Part shown: positions 15,282 to 22,486 of the stretch, piece after piece
How positions within the stretch are numbered: position 1 is the first letter of the stretch
Layout of the letters: every line of letters begins with the position of its first letter
Assembly (NCBI GenBank): GCA_020355945.1
Contig: CP070627.1
Span: 8,257,112-8,287,101 of the forward strand
Reading direction: 5' to 3'
Source of the DNA: Candidatus Aminicenantota bacterium
Lineage (GTDB): Bacteria > Acidobacteriota > Aminicenantia > UBA2199
Length of the DNA stretch: 29,990 nucleotides
Notes under the pieces: generated by a model
Seen by the model: only the letters and a program-made list of their open reading frames with translations
The model's database searches: none
What the model was told of the DNA's origin: nothing
Made by a program: the position numbers and the translations under genes

Positions 15282-16850
15282 ATGAAACGTAATTTTTTAA
15301 TTGGTTTAATCGCAGCATTTTTCATCATTGGATGCTCAGCCCAAACCAATTCCCACCGGGAAGAAACCCCAGGCGTCTGGAAATGGCCAAAGGCGACGCC
15401 GGAACAACAACAGCTAGACTCGTCCCGTCTGCAAGAACTGGTGAGATTGATCCGCGAGGGTAAGGAATTTCCACGGCTTCACAGCTTGTTGATTGTCCGC
15501 AATGGTTACTTAGTTGTTGAAGAATATTTCGGAGGTTATCATGCTGGTAAATCTCACACGTTACAGTCCGTATCAAAAAGTTTTACCTCGGCCCTGGTGG
15601 GCATCGCCATTGAACAAAGAAAATTCAAAGGCGTTGATGAAAAAGTACTGGATTTTTTCCCCAGTGTTAAAAATATAAAAAACATGGATGATCGTAAGGG
15701 TGCCATGCGGCTGCGGGACCTCCTCACCATGCGGACCGGCACTGATTACCATGAAAGAGGGCCCGACGCTCCCCATTTCCGGTTAAACAAGCTTGAAAGA
15801 GGCTGGGACCGGTTCTATTTAAATCGCAAGATGATTACACAGCCAGGAACCCACTTCCAATATGACAGCGGCGGGGTCATCCTCATGTCCAGCATGTTGA
15901 AAAACCGATCCGGCATGCATGCGGATGAATTTGCCCGGCACCACCTGTTCAAACCGCTTCAAATTAAGGGAGAATCCTGGATCAAAAATAAGGAAGGTCA
16001 TCCCCACACCGGAGGTGGTCTATATCTAAAGCCTCGAGACATGGCAAAACTTGGGTTGTTGTACCTGCAAAACGGCCGATGGGAAGAGAAACAGGTGGTG
16101 CCTGCCAAATGGGTGAAAGAATCCCTGAAAAAGCATGTCTCTTTCCCGCTGCCCCGGGGTAAGGTTATCGGATACGGTTATCTTTGGTGGATCATGGCAC
16201 CGGACCCCAAAGGCCCCGGGAAAGAATACATTTACGCTGCCATGGGTTTCCGGGCTCAATATATTTTCATCATTCCCGAACATGACATGGTGGTGGTGGT
16301 GACCGGGGATACTCGTTCAGGTCTCGATCAAAGGAAACCCATCAATTTTATCTACACCCATATCTTACCCGCTGTCCAACCGAAGAGTATTAAAGAGAAA
16401 GAAATGGTGCTTACAGACGAGCAGAAGGAGAAGATCGATCGCCTGATCTGGGAAGTGGTAGACCCTGGCGAGGTATTGCGGCTGGTTAAAAACCTCGACT
16501 CGCCAGCGGAACTCTATTACTATACCACCCAATACAACTGGGATGACGGTCTTGCTATACCACATGTTATTGCGGATCACCCACACTGTGACCTTGCTAT
16601 TGCACTTGAACTTTTTCGGCGGTCTGAAGCCTTTTCGTGTTACGGACAAGAAGAGGAAGAAGAGCTAACAGGATGGAAGCAAAAGTGGTTCGTTTTCTGC
16701 AAGAAAATTACCTCCAAAATACTCGCGGGTGACTATAAGAAATCCTATAACCGGTTTGACCCGGGATTGACAAAAGCTAAGAGAGCCAGGTATATCAAAC
16801 AAGGCATTCCTGAAATCTTCCTGAATCCGGTAGAACCGGATACCCCATAG
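15282..16850 (+). CDS. Lipoprotein serine hydrolase (beta-lactamase/S12 family) with C-terminal DUF4274
   Basis: The N-terminus MKRNFLIGLIAAFFIIGC ends in a lipobox with Cys18, so it should be an envelope lipoprotein. The catalytic domain has the S12 motifs: SVSK (Ser96, Lys99), YDS (Tyr194) and HTGG (242-245) in place of KTG. These serve penicillin-binding, esterase or D-amino-acid peptidase functions. Unusually, residues about 408-450 (ELYYYTTQYNWDDGLAIPHV, then ADHPHCDLAIALELF) match the pattern of DUF4274, which is usually found alone or with other partners. AAGGAGG at 15268-15274 overlaps the upstream stop and fixes the start. Substrate is unknown. Confidence 0.85.
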   Translation: MKRNFLIGLIAAFFIIGCSAQTNSHREETPGVWKWPKATPEQQQLDSSRLQELVRLIREGKEFPRLHSLLIVRNGYLVVEEYFGGYHAGKSHTLQSVSKSFTSALVGIAIEQRKFKGVDEKVLDFFPSVKNIKNMDDRKGAMRLRDLLTMRTGTDYHERGPDAPHFRLNKLERGWDRFYLNRKMITQPGTHFQYDSGGVILMSSMLKNRSGMHADEFARHHLFKPLQIKGESWIKNKEGHPHTGGGLYLKPRDMAKLGLLYLQNGRWEEKQVVPAKWVKESLKKHVSFPLPRGKVIGYGYLWWIMAPDPKGPGKEYIYAAMGFRAQYIFIIPEHDMVVVVTGDTRSGLDQRKPINFIYTHILPAVQPKSIKEKEMVLTDEQKEKIDRLIWEVVDPGEVLRLVKNLDSPAELYYYTTQYNWDDGLAIPHVIADHPHCDLAIALELFRRSEAFSCYGQEEEEELTGWKQKWFVFCKKITSKILAGDYKKSYNRFDPGLTKAKRARYIKQGIPEIFLNPVEPDTP

Positions 16851-16969
16851 CCTCCGGGATGGTGCTTTACTTTTTGACTTTATCATGAAAGAATTTTGAT
16901 ATAATTGAGGAATCATAAAAATAGAAACAAAGCGTAAACAAGTAAAAGACCGTTTAAGGTGAAAAATTT

Positions 16970-17057
16970 GTCTCTATCGCCCTGGGCTGGGATCAAACCG
17001 GTAAACCGGTGTAGTACCCGGAACCGGGTCCGATTACCAATTAAGAGATAAAGAGAC
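16970..17057 (+). ncRNA. Possible structured leader RNA upstream of the SIR2 gene
   Basis: Within the 385-bp gap 16851-17235. GTCTCT (16970-16975) pairs with AGAGAC (17052-17057), extended by ATC/GAT (16976-16978 with 17047-17049) across a 2-base bulge. Inside, GGATC (16990-16994) can pair with GGTCC, and the core contains two ACCGGT units and ACCCGG-AA-CCGGGT. The closed outer stem, nested stem and GC-rich core in an AT-rich gap look like a folded RNA. It does not match a tRNA or a riboswitch class I can recognise. A TATAAT at 16900-16905 could start a transcript through it. Confidence 0.35.
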
Positions 17058-17114
17058 TTTTCAGAAAAATTATCCCTTTTCTTCCCTACAAAATTTTTTT
17101 AGAAAATTTTTTTG

Positions 17115-17147
17115 TTGACATTTTTTTCATTTTATATTACTTTTATA
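17115..17147 (+). promoter_or_regulatory. Possible promoter of the SIR2 operon
   Basis: TTGACA at 17115-17120 in a very T-rich tract. No -10 stands at perfect spacing: TACTTT follows after 17 bp and TTTATA after 21 bp. The -35 match is good, the -10 weak. Confidence 0.35.
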
Positions 17148-17235
17148 GATAAGATAGCTGGAGATAGGCTCCAAAATAAATTTTTTATAAAGTTCTATCT
17201 TCGTTCAACTTTACTTTAATAGGGAGGTGAATAAT

Positions 17236-18135
17236 ATGTCGGAGGAAAGCAAACCCATTGCTGTATGCACTACAGACGATATGGACGAAATCGTAAAAGA
17301 AGTTTCAAAGGGAAAGTGTGTACTCTTTTTAGGTGCAGGAGTACACCATGAACCCCCCGAAGATTCGCCATACAAATACCCGGAAGAGAGGCGGCCGCCC
17401 TCCGGAAGAACTCTTTCCAGGATGCTGGCCCAGGAGTGTAAATTTAACGAGCAATTCCCCAAAGAAAATATAACCGACTTGCAGCGGGTGTCGCTCTGTT
17501 ATGAACTTAAAATGAAGCGGGTAAAACTGGTAAGAAGGATAAAAGAGGCTGTACATGAGGGCAAGGAACCATCTCCTGTACTCAAGGCACTGGCCCAGCT
17601 TGACTTTCCCCTGGTGATTACCACCAATTACGATCAATTATTTGAAAGCGCTTTAGTGGAAGCAGGAAAAAGGCCTGAAATCTGCATATATAACAAAGAT
17701 AAATTCACGGAAACCAAAGATATTATGGACGACCCGGACCCAGAAAGGCCCTTCCTCTTAAAGATTCATGGGGACGTAGACTACGGCGATTCTATTGTCA
17801 TTACCGATGAAGACTACATCAATTTTGTCCTGCGCATGAGTGATAAAGAAGATTATCACCCGGTGCCCGAAACCTTTCGCTACCATCTAAAGCGCTGGAC
17901 AATTCTATTTATTGGCTACAGTCTCATGGATTACAATCTCCGTCTACTTTTTAAAACCCTATATTGGAAGTTGGACGGGTTGGACAAGGATCATGAAGAT
18001 TACTCGATCGATCCCTACACCGATCCTCTTATTGTCAAAATCCTGGCTGAACAGGTCTCGTTTTTAACCCAGGATGTGTGGAAATTCGTCCCGGAGCTGT
18101 ACCGGAGAATAAAAAACCAGGAGATGGAATCATGA
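17236..18135 (+). CDS. SIR2-like domain protein (probable NAD-consuming effector)
   Basis: 299 residues of a SIR2-type fold. Motifs in order: VLFLGAGV (residues 29-36, the NAD-binding GAG), ITTNYDQLFESAL (Asn131 in the conserved TxNYD), LLKIHGD (His178 as the catalytic His) and LFIGYSLMDYNLR (225-236). These are the hallmarks of SIR2_2-type proteins, many of which degrade NAD in anti-phage defence when activated by a partner. The ATG at 17236 has GGGAGGTG 6 bp upstream; a GTG at 17227 lies inside that site and is unlikely. The next gene starts in its stop codon (ATGA), so the two proteins are coupled. The defence role is inference from family and neighbour. Confidence 0.85.
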   Translation: MSEESKPIAVCTTDDMDEIVKEVSKGKCVLFLGAGVHHEPPEDSPYKYPEERRPPSGRTLSRMLAQECKFNEQFPKENITDLQRVSLCYELKMKRVKLVRRIKEAVHEGKEPSPVLKALAQLDFPLVITTNYDQLFESALVEAGKRPEICIYNKDKFTETKDIMDDPDPERPFLLKIHGDVDYGDSIVITDEDYINFVLRMSDKEDYHPVPETFRYHLKRWTILFIGYSLMDYNLRLLFKTLYWKLDGLDKDHEDYSIDPYTDPLIVKILAEQVSFLTQDVWKFVPELYRRIKNQEMES

Positions 18136-18794
18136 CAGGCATTAATAAAAAAAATAGGCATTTGCCTCTTCCTGATGTTCCTTATCGGGGGATTCGGTAT
18201 TTTCGCTATATCGATCAAGGTATTTTTTTCGCCAGGGAGAGGGAGATAAAAAAATTAAATCGACTGGTCACCATGTACCGGGGTGTCTTGTTGTATGGAA
18301 GTTCAGGGGTGGGAAAATCCTCTCTTGTGAATTCAGGTTTTGTTCCCGATGCGCTGCAAGAAAACTTCATTCCCGAGAAAATCAGGGTCCTGCCCTGGAG
18401 CGGTTCTGAATTCGTTGTAGAGCGTATCGCAGACTCGGTTGCAGATGGAAAAATGACCTATTTGTCCTCAATATTTATCGAAGATGAAAACGAAAGAAAA
18501 CTAAAAGAAGATATCGAAGAGAAAGGAAGAATCATTGAGTTAAAGGTTAATTTGAAAGAAGCAAAAGAGAATGCTGAAGAACAATTAACAAATAAAATTG
18601 GGAAAATAGAAGATGAAGTTAAAGATATGAAATCATCTATGGAAAAAATAGAAAAGGCTGAAAGAAGAAAAAAAATCAAAGACCTTGACCTGGAAAGGGA
18701 AATTAAAAGACTGGAAAAAAAAGTTGATCTGGATGAGGATCTAAAAAAAGATATAAAAGAGCTCAGGGAAAAATTCGACAGGTTAAAAGAATAG
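18132..18794 (+). CDS. Short P-loop (nSTAND-like) protein with coiled-coil tail, probably truncated
   Basis: The ATG overlaps the SIR2 stop and has AGGAGA 7 bp upstream. Residues 8-35 (LPDVPYRGIRYFRYIDQGIF) and Walker A LLYGSSGVGKSSLV (53-66) resemble the start of a novel-STAND NTPase paired with an effector. About 50 residues later the similarity ends: there is no Walker B or sensor, and residues about 118-220 are a continuous charged coiled coil rich in Lys and Glu. A full STAND protein would be several times longer. The stop TAG at 18792 is followed in the same frame by the 3' end of an unrelated DUF4143-type gene, which points to a deletion or recombination joint. It may still bind SIR2 as a short regulator. 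Confidence 0.65.
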   Translation: MTGINKKNRHLPLPDVPYRGIRYFRYIDQGIFFAREREIKKLNRLVTMYRGVLLYGSSGVGKSSLVNSGFVPDALQENFIPEKIRVLPWSGSEFVVERIADSVADGKMTYLSSIFIEDENERKLKEDIEEKGRIIELKVNLKEAKENAEEQLTNKIGKIEDEVKDMKSSMEKIEKAERRKKIKDLDLEREIKRLEKKVDLDEDLKKDIKELREKFDRLKE

Positions 18795-18800
18795 GAGGAT

Positions 18801-18860
18801 AAAAGATCCGGGGAATCTGCTAAGATTTTGCTTGTGATCGAATTTCTTGCCAATTTATAA
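18801..18860 (+). pseudogene. 3' remnant of a second AAA/DUF4143 ATPase gene
   Basis: The codons at 18804-18860 read RSGESAKILLVIEFLANL then stop. The end of the intact DUF4143 gene (20154-20210) reads KSRGPAKMLPVHEFLANL then stop. A gapless comparison gives 39 of 57 identical bases and 11 of 18 identical residues, with the stop codons aligned. Only this tail is left; similarity ends at the stop. Confidence 0.65.
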
Positions 18861-19087
18861 ATTTCCAAAAGAGAGCGCAGTGTTTCAGTAATTCTCATTT
18901 TGTTTTTTACCTTCTGCGACCAGGGACCCCATGCCATGGGGCGTAAAAACTTTTTGTTAATTTCATCCTCTCCGGGTGACGACGTGCCATCACGATCGAC
19001 TGTATAACAGTTCCAGAATAATTTTCCGTCTAAAATGAAGTAAACTTCAAAATAGTCTTGACTTTTTTGAATTTTGGTGCATAATAG
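18861..19087 (-). pseudogene. Possible unidentified gene fragment on the minus strand
   Basis: An open minus-strand frame about 75 codons long with protein-like composition, including QDYFEVYFILDGKLFWNCYT and RPMAWGPWSQKVKNKMRITE. It has no suitable start codon (a TGA at 19090-19088 precedes it) and runs on antisense to the DUF4143 remnant. It does not match a family I recognise. It may be gene debris or a chance open frame. Confidence 0.25.
19058..19085 (+). promoter_or_regulatory. Promoter of the AAA/DUF4143 gene, probably leaderless
   Basis: TTGACT at 19058-19063, a 16-bp spacer and CATAAT at 19080-19085. The ATG at 19092 begins 6 bp after the -10, which is where transcription should start, and no ribosome binding site is present. 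Confidence 0.6.
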
Positions 19088-19091
19088 TCAT

Positions 19092-20210
19092 ATGAGACGC
19101 TATATAGAAAAACACATCCTGGAAGACCTTAGGGAGAAAATCGTTTTTCTTTCAGGTCCAAGGCAAGTCGGGAAAACAACTCTGTCCAAACAATTGATTC
19201 CCTCGCATGCTTACTTGAACTATGATTCAACCGCTGATCGCAAAATAATCAAAGCGGAGGAATGGACAAGAGATGCTCAATTGATTATCTTTGACGAACT
19301 GCATAAAATGAAGAAATGGAAATCATGGATTAAGGGGATATATGACACAGAGGGGATTCCACCTTCTCTCCTTGTCACTGGTTCTGCGAGGCTGGTTACA
19401 TATAAAAAGGGAGGTGATTCCCTGGCAGGGCGCTTTTTCTCATATCGCTTGCACCCTTTAACCGTAAAAGAAATCTGTATATATCTGGACGAGAAGCCAA
19501 AAGACGCTTTGAATAAATTGATCGAGTTAGGGGGATTTCCAGAGCCCTATTTAAAAAATAAGGAATCTTATGCTAAACGCTGGAGGCGTACCCATATCGA
19601 TACAATCATCAGAGAAGATTTATTGGATCTTGAAAAAGTTAGAGATATTAAATCCATCGAAATATTGATCGAACTGCTGCGGTCCCGTGTTGGCTCTACC
19701 ACTTCATATTCATCTCTGGCAAACGATTTACAGGTATCCGTACATACAGTGAAATATTGGCTGCAAATCCTGGAAAACCTTTATGTTATTTTCCCAGTTC
19801 GTCCCTATCACCAAAACATCGCACGGAGTATTTTAAAGGAATCGAAATATTTTTTCTATGACACCGGAGCAGTCGAAGGCGATCTTGGTGCTAAAATAGA
19901 AAATGCGGTGGCTTGTGCTCTTTTACGTGAGCTCCATTTTATTGAAGACACAACAGGCAGCAAGGTGGCATTGCATTATCTAAGAGACAAGGAGAAACAT
20001 GAAGTGGACTTTCTCATGGTTATTGATAATATACCGACACAAATGATTGAGGTTAAAGCCAGTGATGACAATTTTTCTCCATCTTTGTTCCGCTTTCATA
20101 ACTTTCTGAAAGGAGCAACACCAATTCAAATCGTTTATAATCTGAAAAATAAAAAATCCAGGGGCCCAGCCAAAATGCTGCCTGTCCATGAATTTCTAGC
20201 CAATTTGTGA
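19092..20210 (+). CDS. AAA ATPase with DUF4143 C-terminal domain
   Basis: 372 residues. Walker A LSGPRQVGKTTLSKQL (about residues 20-35), Walker B LIIFDELHKMKKWKSW, sensor SLLVTGSARL, and GRFFSYRLHPLTVKEI are the typical order of AAA_14 ATPases. The C-terminal DUF4143 part has a winged-helix-like region (SYSSLANDLQVSVHTVKYWL) and a nuclease-like fold core (EKHEVDFLMV, QMIEVKAS), the E-VDF-EVKA pattern of PD-(D/E)XK-type domains. Such genes are common, often multicopy, and of unsettled function. TTG 19074 and GTG 19077 are also in frame, but ATG 19092 fits a promoter that leaves no leader. A 3' fragment of a relative lies just upstream at 18801-18860. Confidence 0.88.
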   Translation: MRRYIEKHILEDLREKIVFLSGPRQVGKTTLSKQLIPSHAYLNYDSTADRKIIKAEEWTRDAQLIIFDELHKMKKWKSWIKGIYDTEGIPPSLLVTGSARLVTYKKGGDSLAGRFFSYRLHPLTVKEICIYLDEKPKDALNKLIELGGFPEPYLKNKESYAKRWRRTHIDTIIREDLLDLEKVRDIKSIEILIELLRSRVGSTTSYSSLANDLQVSVHTVKYWLQILENLYVIFPVRPYHQNIARSILKESKYFFYDTGAVEGDLGAKIENAVACALLRELHFIEDTTGSKVALHYLRDKEKHEVDFLMVIDNIPTQMIEVKASDDNFSPSLFRFHNFLKGATPIQIVYNLKNKKSRGPAKMLPVHEFLANL

Positions 20211-20338
20211 TTGTTGCTATTGGGAGTATTTTAATTCTAATAGGCAAATATCTTGAGTACGATGCAAAAGACAGAAAAAGCGAGGACCATTAGAAAATAC
20301 ACGGAGGCGATGCTTAACTTTTTTGGATTTTTTTCCTA

Positions 20339-20352
20339 TTTAATGATAAAAT
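20339..20352 (+). promoter_or_regulatory. Possible -10 elements of a leaderless Nudix gene
   Basis: TAAAAT at 20347-20352 stands 6 bp before the ATG at 20359, the same spacing as for the AAA gene; TTTAAT at 20339-20344 is an alternative. The -35 is poor (TTGGAT at 20323-20328 or TTAACT at 20314-20319). No ribosome binding site is seen. Confidence 0.35.
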
Positions 20353-20358
20353 TAAAAT

Positions 20359-20826
20359 ATGACTAAACATAGTGCGGGTATTTTGATGTATCGCTTCCGG
20401 GAGGATTCCCTGGAAGTGTTCCTGGTGCATCCCGGGGGCCCCTTTTGGGCCAGAAAAGACGAGGGGGCCTGGTCAATTCCCAAGGGAGAATTTGATGTCG
20501 AAAATGAAGACCCCCTGGAAGCCGCTAAACGGGAGTTTGAAGAGGAAACCGGGTTTGCATTAGAGGGGGACTTTATCTCCCTGGATACCCTGAAGCAGTC
20601 CAGCATGAAAATCGTCCATGCCTGGGCAGTAGAAGGAGACTGCGATGCCGCTAAAATAAAAAGTAATACATTTTCAATGGAATGGCCGCCGCGATCAGGG
20701 AAACAACAAGAGTTTCCCGAAGTAGACCGGGCAGGGTGGTTCGATGTGGAAACAGCTAAAATTAAACTGCTAAAAGGACAAACAGCCTTCATCGACAAAC
20801 TCTTAGAAAAATTGGAAAAAGCTTAA
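20359..20826 (+). CDS. Nudix hydrolase
   Basis: 155 residues with a Nudix box at about residues 40-63: GEFDVENEDPLEAAKREFEE followed by ETGF, giving the REFEEETG core and the upstream Glu seven residues before Arg; one extra residue lies between the Gly and that Glu. The N-terminus (HSAGILMYR, VFLVHPGGPFW) and the C-terminal FPEVDRAGWFDVETAKIKLL fit small Nudix enzymes that hydrolyse nucleoside diphosphates linked to other groups, such as diadenosine polyphosphates. It is 148 bp behind the AAA gene and appears to have its own promoter. Substrate is not determinable here. Confidence 0.88.
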   Translation: MTKHSAGILMYRFREDSLEVFLVHPGGPFWARKDEGAWSIPKGEFDVENEDPLEAAKREFEEETGFALEGDFISLDTLKQSSMKIVHAWAVEGDCDAAKIKSNTFSMEWPPRSGKQQEFPEVDRAGWFDVETAKIKLLKGQTAFIDKLLEKLEKA

Positions 20827-20871
20827 TGATGAAAATAATAATGGTTTTTTTTAACTATCCTCTTTTCTATT

Positions 20872-20950
20872 GTAGGGGTTTGATTTATCAAACCCTATCC
20901 CGGTCCGATTCATCCACGTCTCTACGGGGTTTGATGAATCAAACCCCTAC
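20872..20950. repeat. Nested palindromic element (79 bp)
   Basis: The ends GTAGGGGTTTGAT (20872-20884) and ATCAAACCCCTAC (20938-20950) are exact 13-bp inverted repeats. Each end is itself a hairpin: GGGTTTGAT-TT-ATCAAACCC on the left and GGGGTTTGAT-GA-ATCAAACCCC on the right. The ORF that spans 20826-21059 is explained by this element and by low-complexity DNA after it and is not considered a gene. The element lies in the 229-bp gap between the Nudix and phosphatase genes. Confidence 0.7.
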
Positions 20951-21055
20951 ATCCGGATTTATGGATATTTATTCTTGGTGTCCCTTCGCGGCTAAAATTT
21001 ATTTTTTTGTGTCTTTTGTGGTTAACCATTATGGTATTTTCATGGCAAACATAAA

Positions 21056-22480
21056 ATGAGAAATTTGACAACATTCCAGATGGTTTTCACTACCCTGCCT
21101 ATTTCCTTTGGAATTCTACATCTTATCCTATTTATTTTCTTTAAACGGGCAAAGGAGAATCTTTATTTCGCGTTTTTTTTATTCTTTTACGGTGCATCTA
21201 TTTTTTTCGACTACCAGCATACCCTTTTCGAAGAGATGGAACAGACAATGATTTACATTCATATTCATCGGGCAATGATACCGATTTACTCTATTTTTGC
21301 CTTGCGATTTGTTTATTCCCTGTTTTCTAAAAAATTGCCCAAACAATTCTGGATTTTTTTGATTTTTTTGTTGAGCTCCGGTATATTGGATGTAGCTGTT
21401 ATTAAACGGGAACACCACATCTATTTTCATATCGTATTCATTCTTTTCATGTTCGAGATATCCCGGGTGATTATAACAGCAATCTACAGGAAAATAGATG
21501 GAGCCTGGCTCATCGCATTGGGATTCTTTATGTTCTTTTTCTTTGCCTTCTTTGATACATTAATGGATAAAGGCATTCCAACATTCTTCCAGGAAATGGA
21601 GAACCCTTATGCAATTGGCACATTTGGCTTTGTAATCACGATGTCGATTTACCTGGCCCGTAATTATGCTCGAACCCATCAGCAATTACTTCAAAAAGAG
21701 CGCCAGGCCAGGGAACATGAGGTGCAACGACGACTCCTGGAAGCGGACAATGCCCGGAAAACCAAGGAATTGGAAGAAGCACGGAAATTACAACTATCCA
21801 TGCTCCCGCAGTGCTTGAGCGATTTTCCAGGCATGGATATCTGTTTTCATATGGAACCGGCCACTGAAGTGGGGGGAGATTATTACGACTACCAGTTTGA
21901 TAAAAGCGGCAGCCTGGTTTTGGCACTGGGTGATGCAACCGGACACGGCATGAAGGCCGGCATCATGGTGGCATCCATAAAAAGCCTGTTTCACACTGCC
22001 GGTACAAATCCTTCTATACCTGACTTTTTCAAGCAGTGCACTGCAACCATAAAAGAAATGCATATGAAAAATATGTATATGGCGCTGACTTTGGTGAAGA
22101 TAGAAGGAAATAAAATGATTGCGTCTTCTGCCGGCATGCCGCCCATCTTGATTTTCAGGGAAGCCCAACAAAAGGTTGAGGAGATAGTAATAAAAGGGCC
22201 GCCGTTGGGTGGGTTTACTGATTTTTCTTATCAACAAAAAGAAACAATCCTTAAGCCAGGAGATTCGGTCCTGTTGATGTCTGACGGTTTACCCGAATTA
22301 TTCAATGAAAAAGATGAGATGTTCGATTATACCCGGGTAAAAAACGTCTTTAAGGAAGCCCCGAAACAGCCGGCAGAAGAGATTATCACTTATCTATGTT
22401 CAACGGCAAAAGAGTGGCGGCAAGGAAAAGACATGCAAGATGATATGACCTTTGTGGCCCTGAAGATCAAATCCCATTGA
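21056..22480 (+). CDS. Membrane SpoIIE/RsbU-type PP2C phosphatase
   Basis: 474 residues. The first 200 contain about six or seven hydrophobic helices (7TM sensor-like). A coiled coil follows (about residues 205-240, LLQKERQAREHEVQRRLLEA and on). The C-terminal SpoIIE-type phosphatase has LQLSMLPQ, VGGDYYD (Asp275), GDATGHGMKAG (Asp293), MPPILIF, LLMSDGLPELFN and QDDMTFVALK (Asp462, Asp463), so the metal-binding residues are intact. Such enzymes dephosphorylate anti-sigma-antagonists in partner switching. No STAS or RsbW-like gene is nearby; instead a Ser/Thr kinase follows after 6 bp. No clear ribosome binding site precedes the ATG. Confidence 0.9.
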   Translation: MRNLTTFQMVFTTLPISFGILHLILFIFFKRAKENLYFAFFLFFYGASIFFDYQHTLFEEMEQTMIYIHIHRAMIPIYSIFALRFVYSLFSKKLPKQFWIFLIFLLSSGILDVAVIKREHHIYFHIVFILFMFEISRVIITAIYRKIDGAWLIALGFFMFFFFAFFDTLMDKGIPTFFQEMENPYAIGTFGFVITMSIYLARNYARTHQQLLQKERQAREHEVQRRLLEADNARKTKELEEARKLQLSMLPQCLSDFPGMDICFHMEPATEVGGDYYDYQFDKSGSLVLALGDATGHGMKAGIMVASIKSLFHTAGTNPSIPDFFKQCTATIKEMHMKNMYMALTLVKIEGNKMIASSAGMPPILIFREAQQKVEEIVIKGPPLGGFTDFSYQQKETILKPGDSVLLMSDGLPELFNEKDEMFDYTRVKNVFKEAPKQPAEEIITYLCSTAKEWRQGKDMQDDMTFVALKIKSH

Positions 22481-22486
22481 AACGAA

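Noticed and set aside
16970..17057. tRNA gene
   Set aside because: Length and outer stem invite it, but there is no T-loop consensus, anticodon arm or acceptor CCA pattern.
18458..18860. Minus-strand ORF very rich in Ser, Phe and Leu
   Set aside because: It is antisense to the Lys/Glu-rich coiled coil and the DUF4143 remnant; reverse complements of such codons rarely contain stops.
19092..20210. Transposase or IS element
   Set aside because: The protein has Walker motifs and a DUF4143 domain and no DDE motif, and no terminal inverted repeats or target duplications were found around it.
20826..21059. 77-codon ORF overlapping the SpoIIE gene start by ATGA
   Set aside because: It is made of the nested palindromic element and low-complexity DNA, has no ribosome binding site and no recognisable family.
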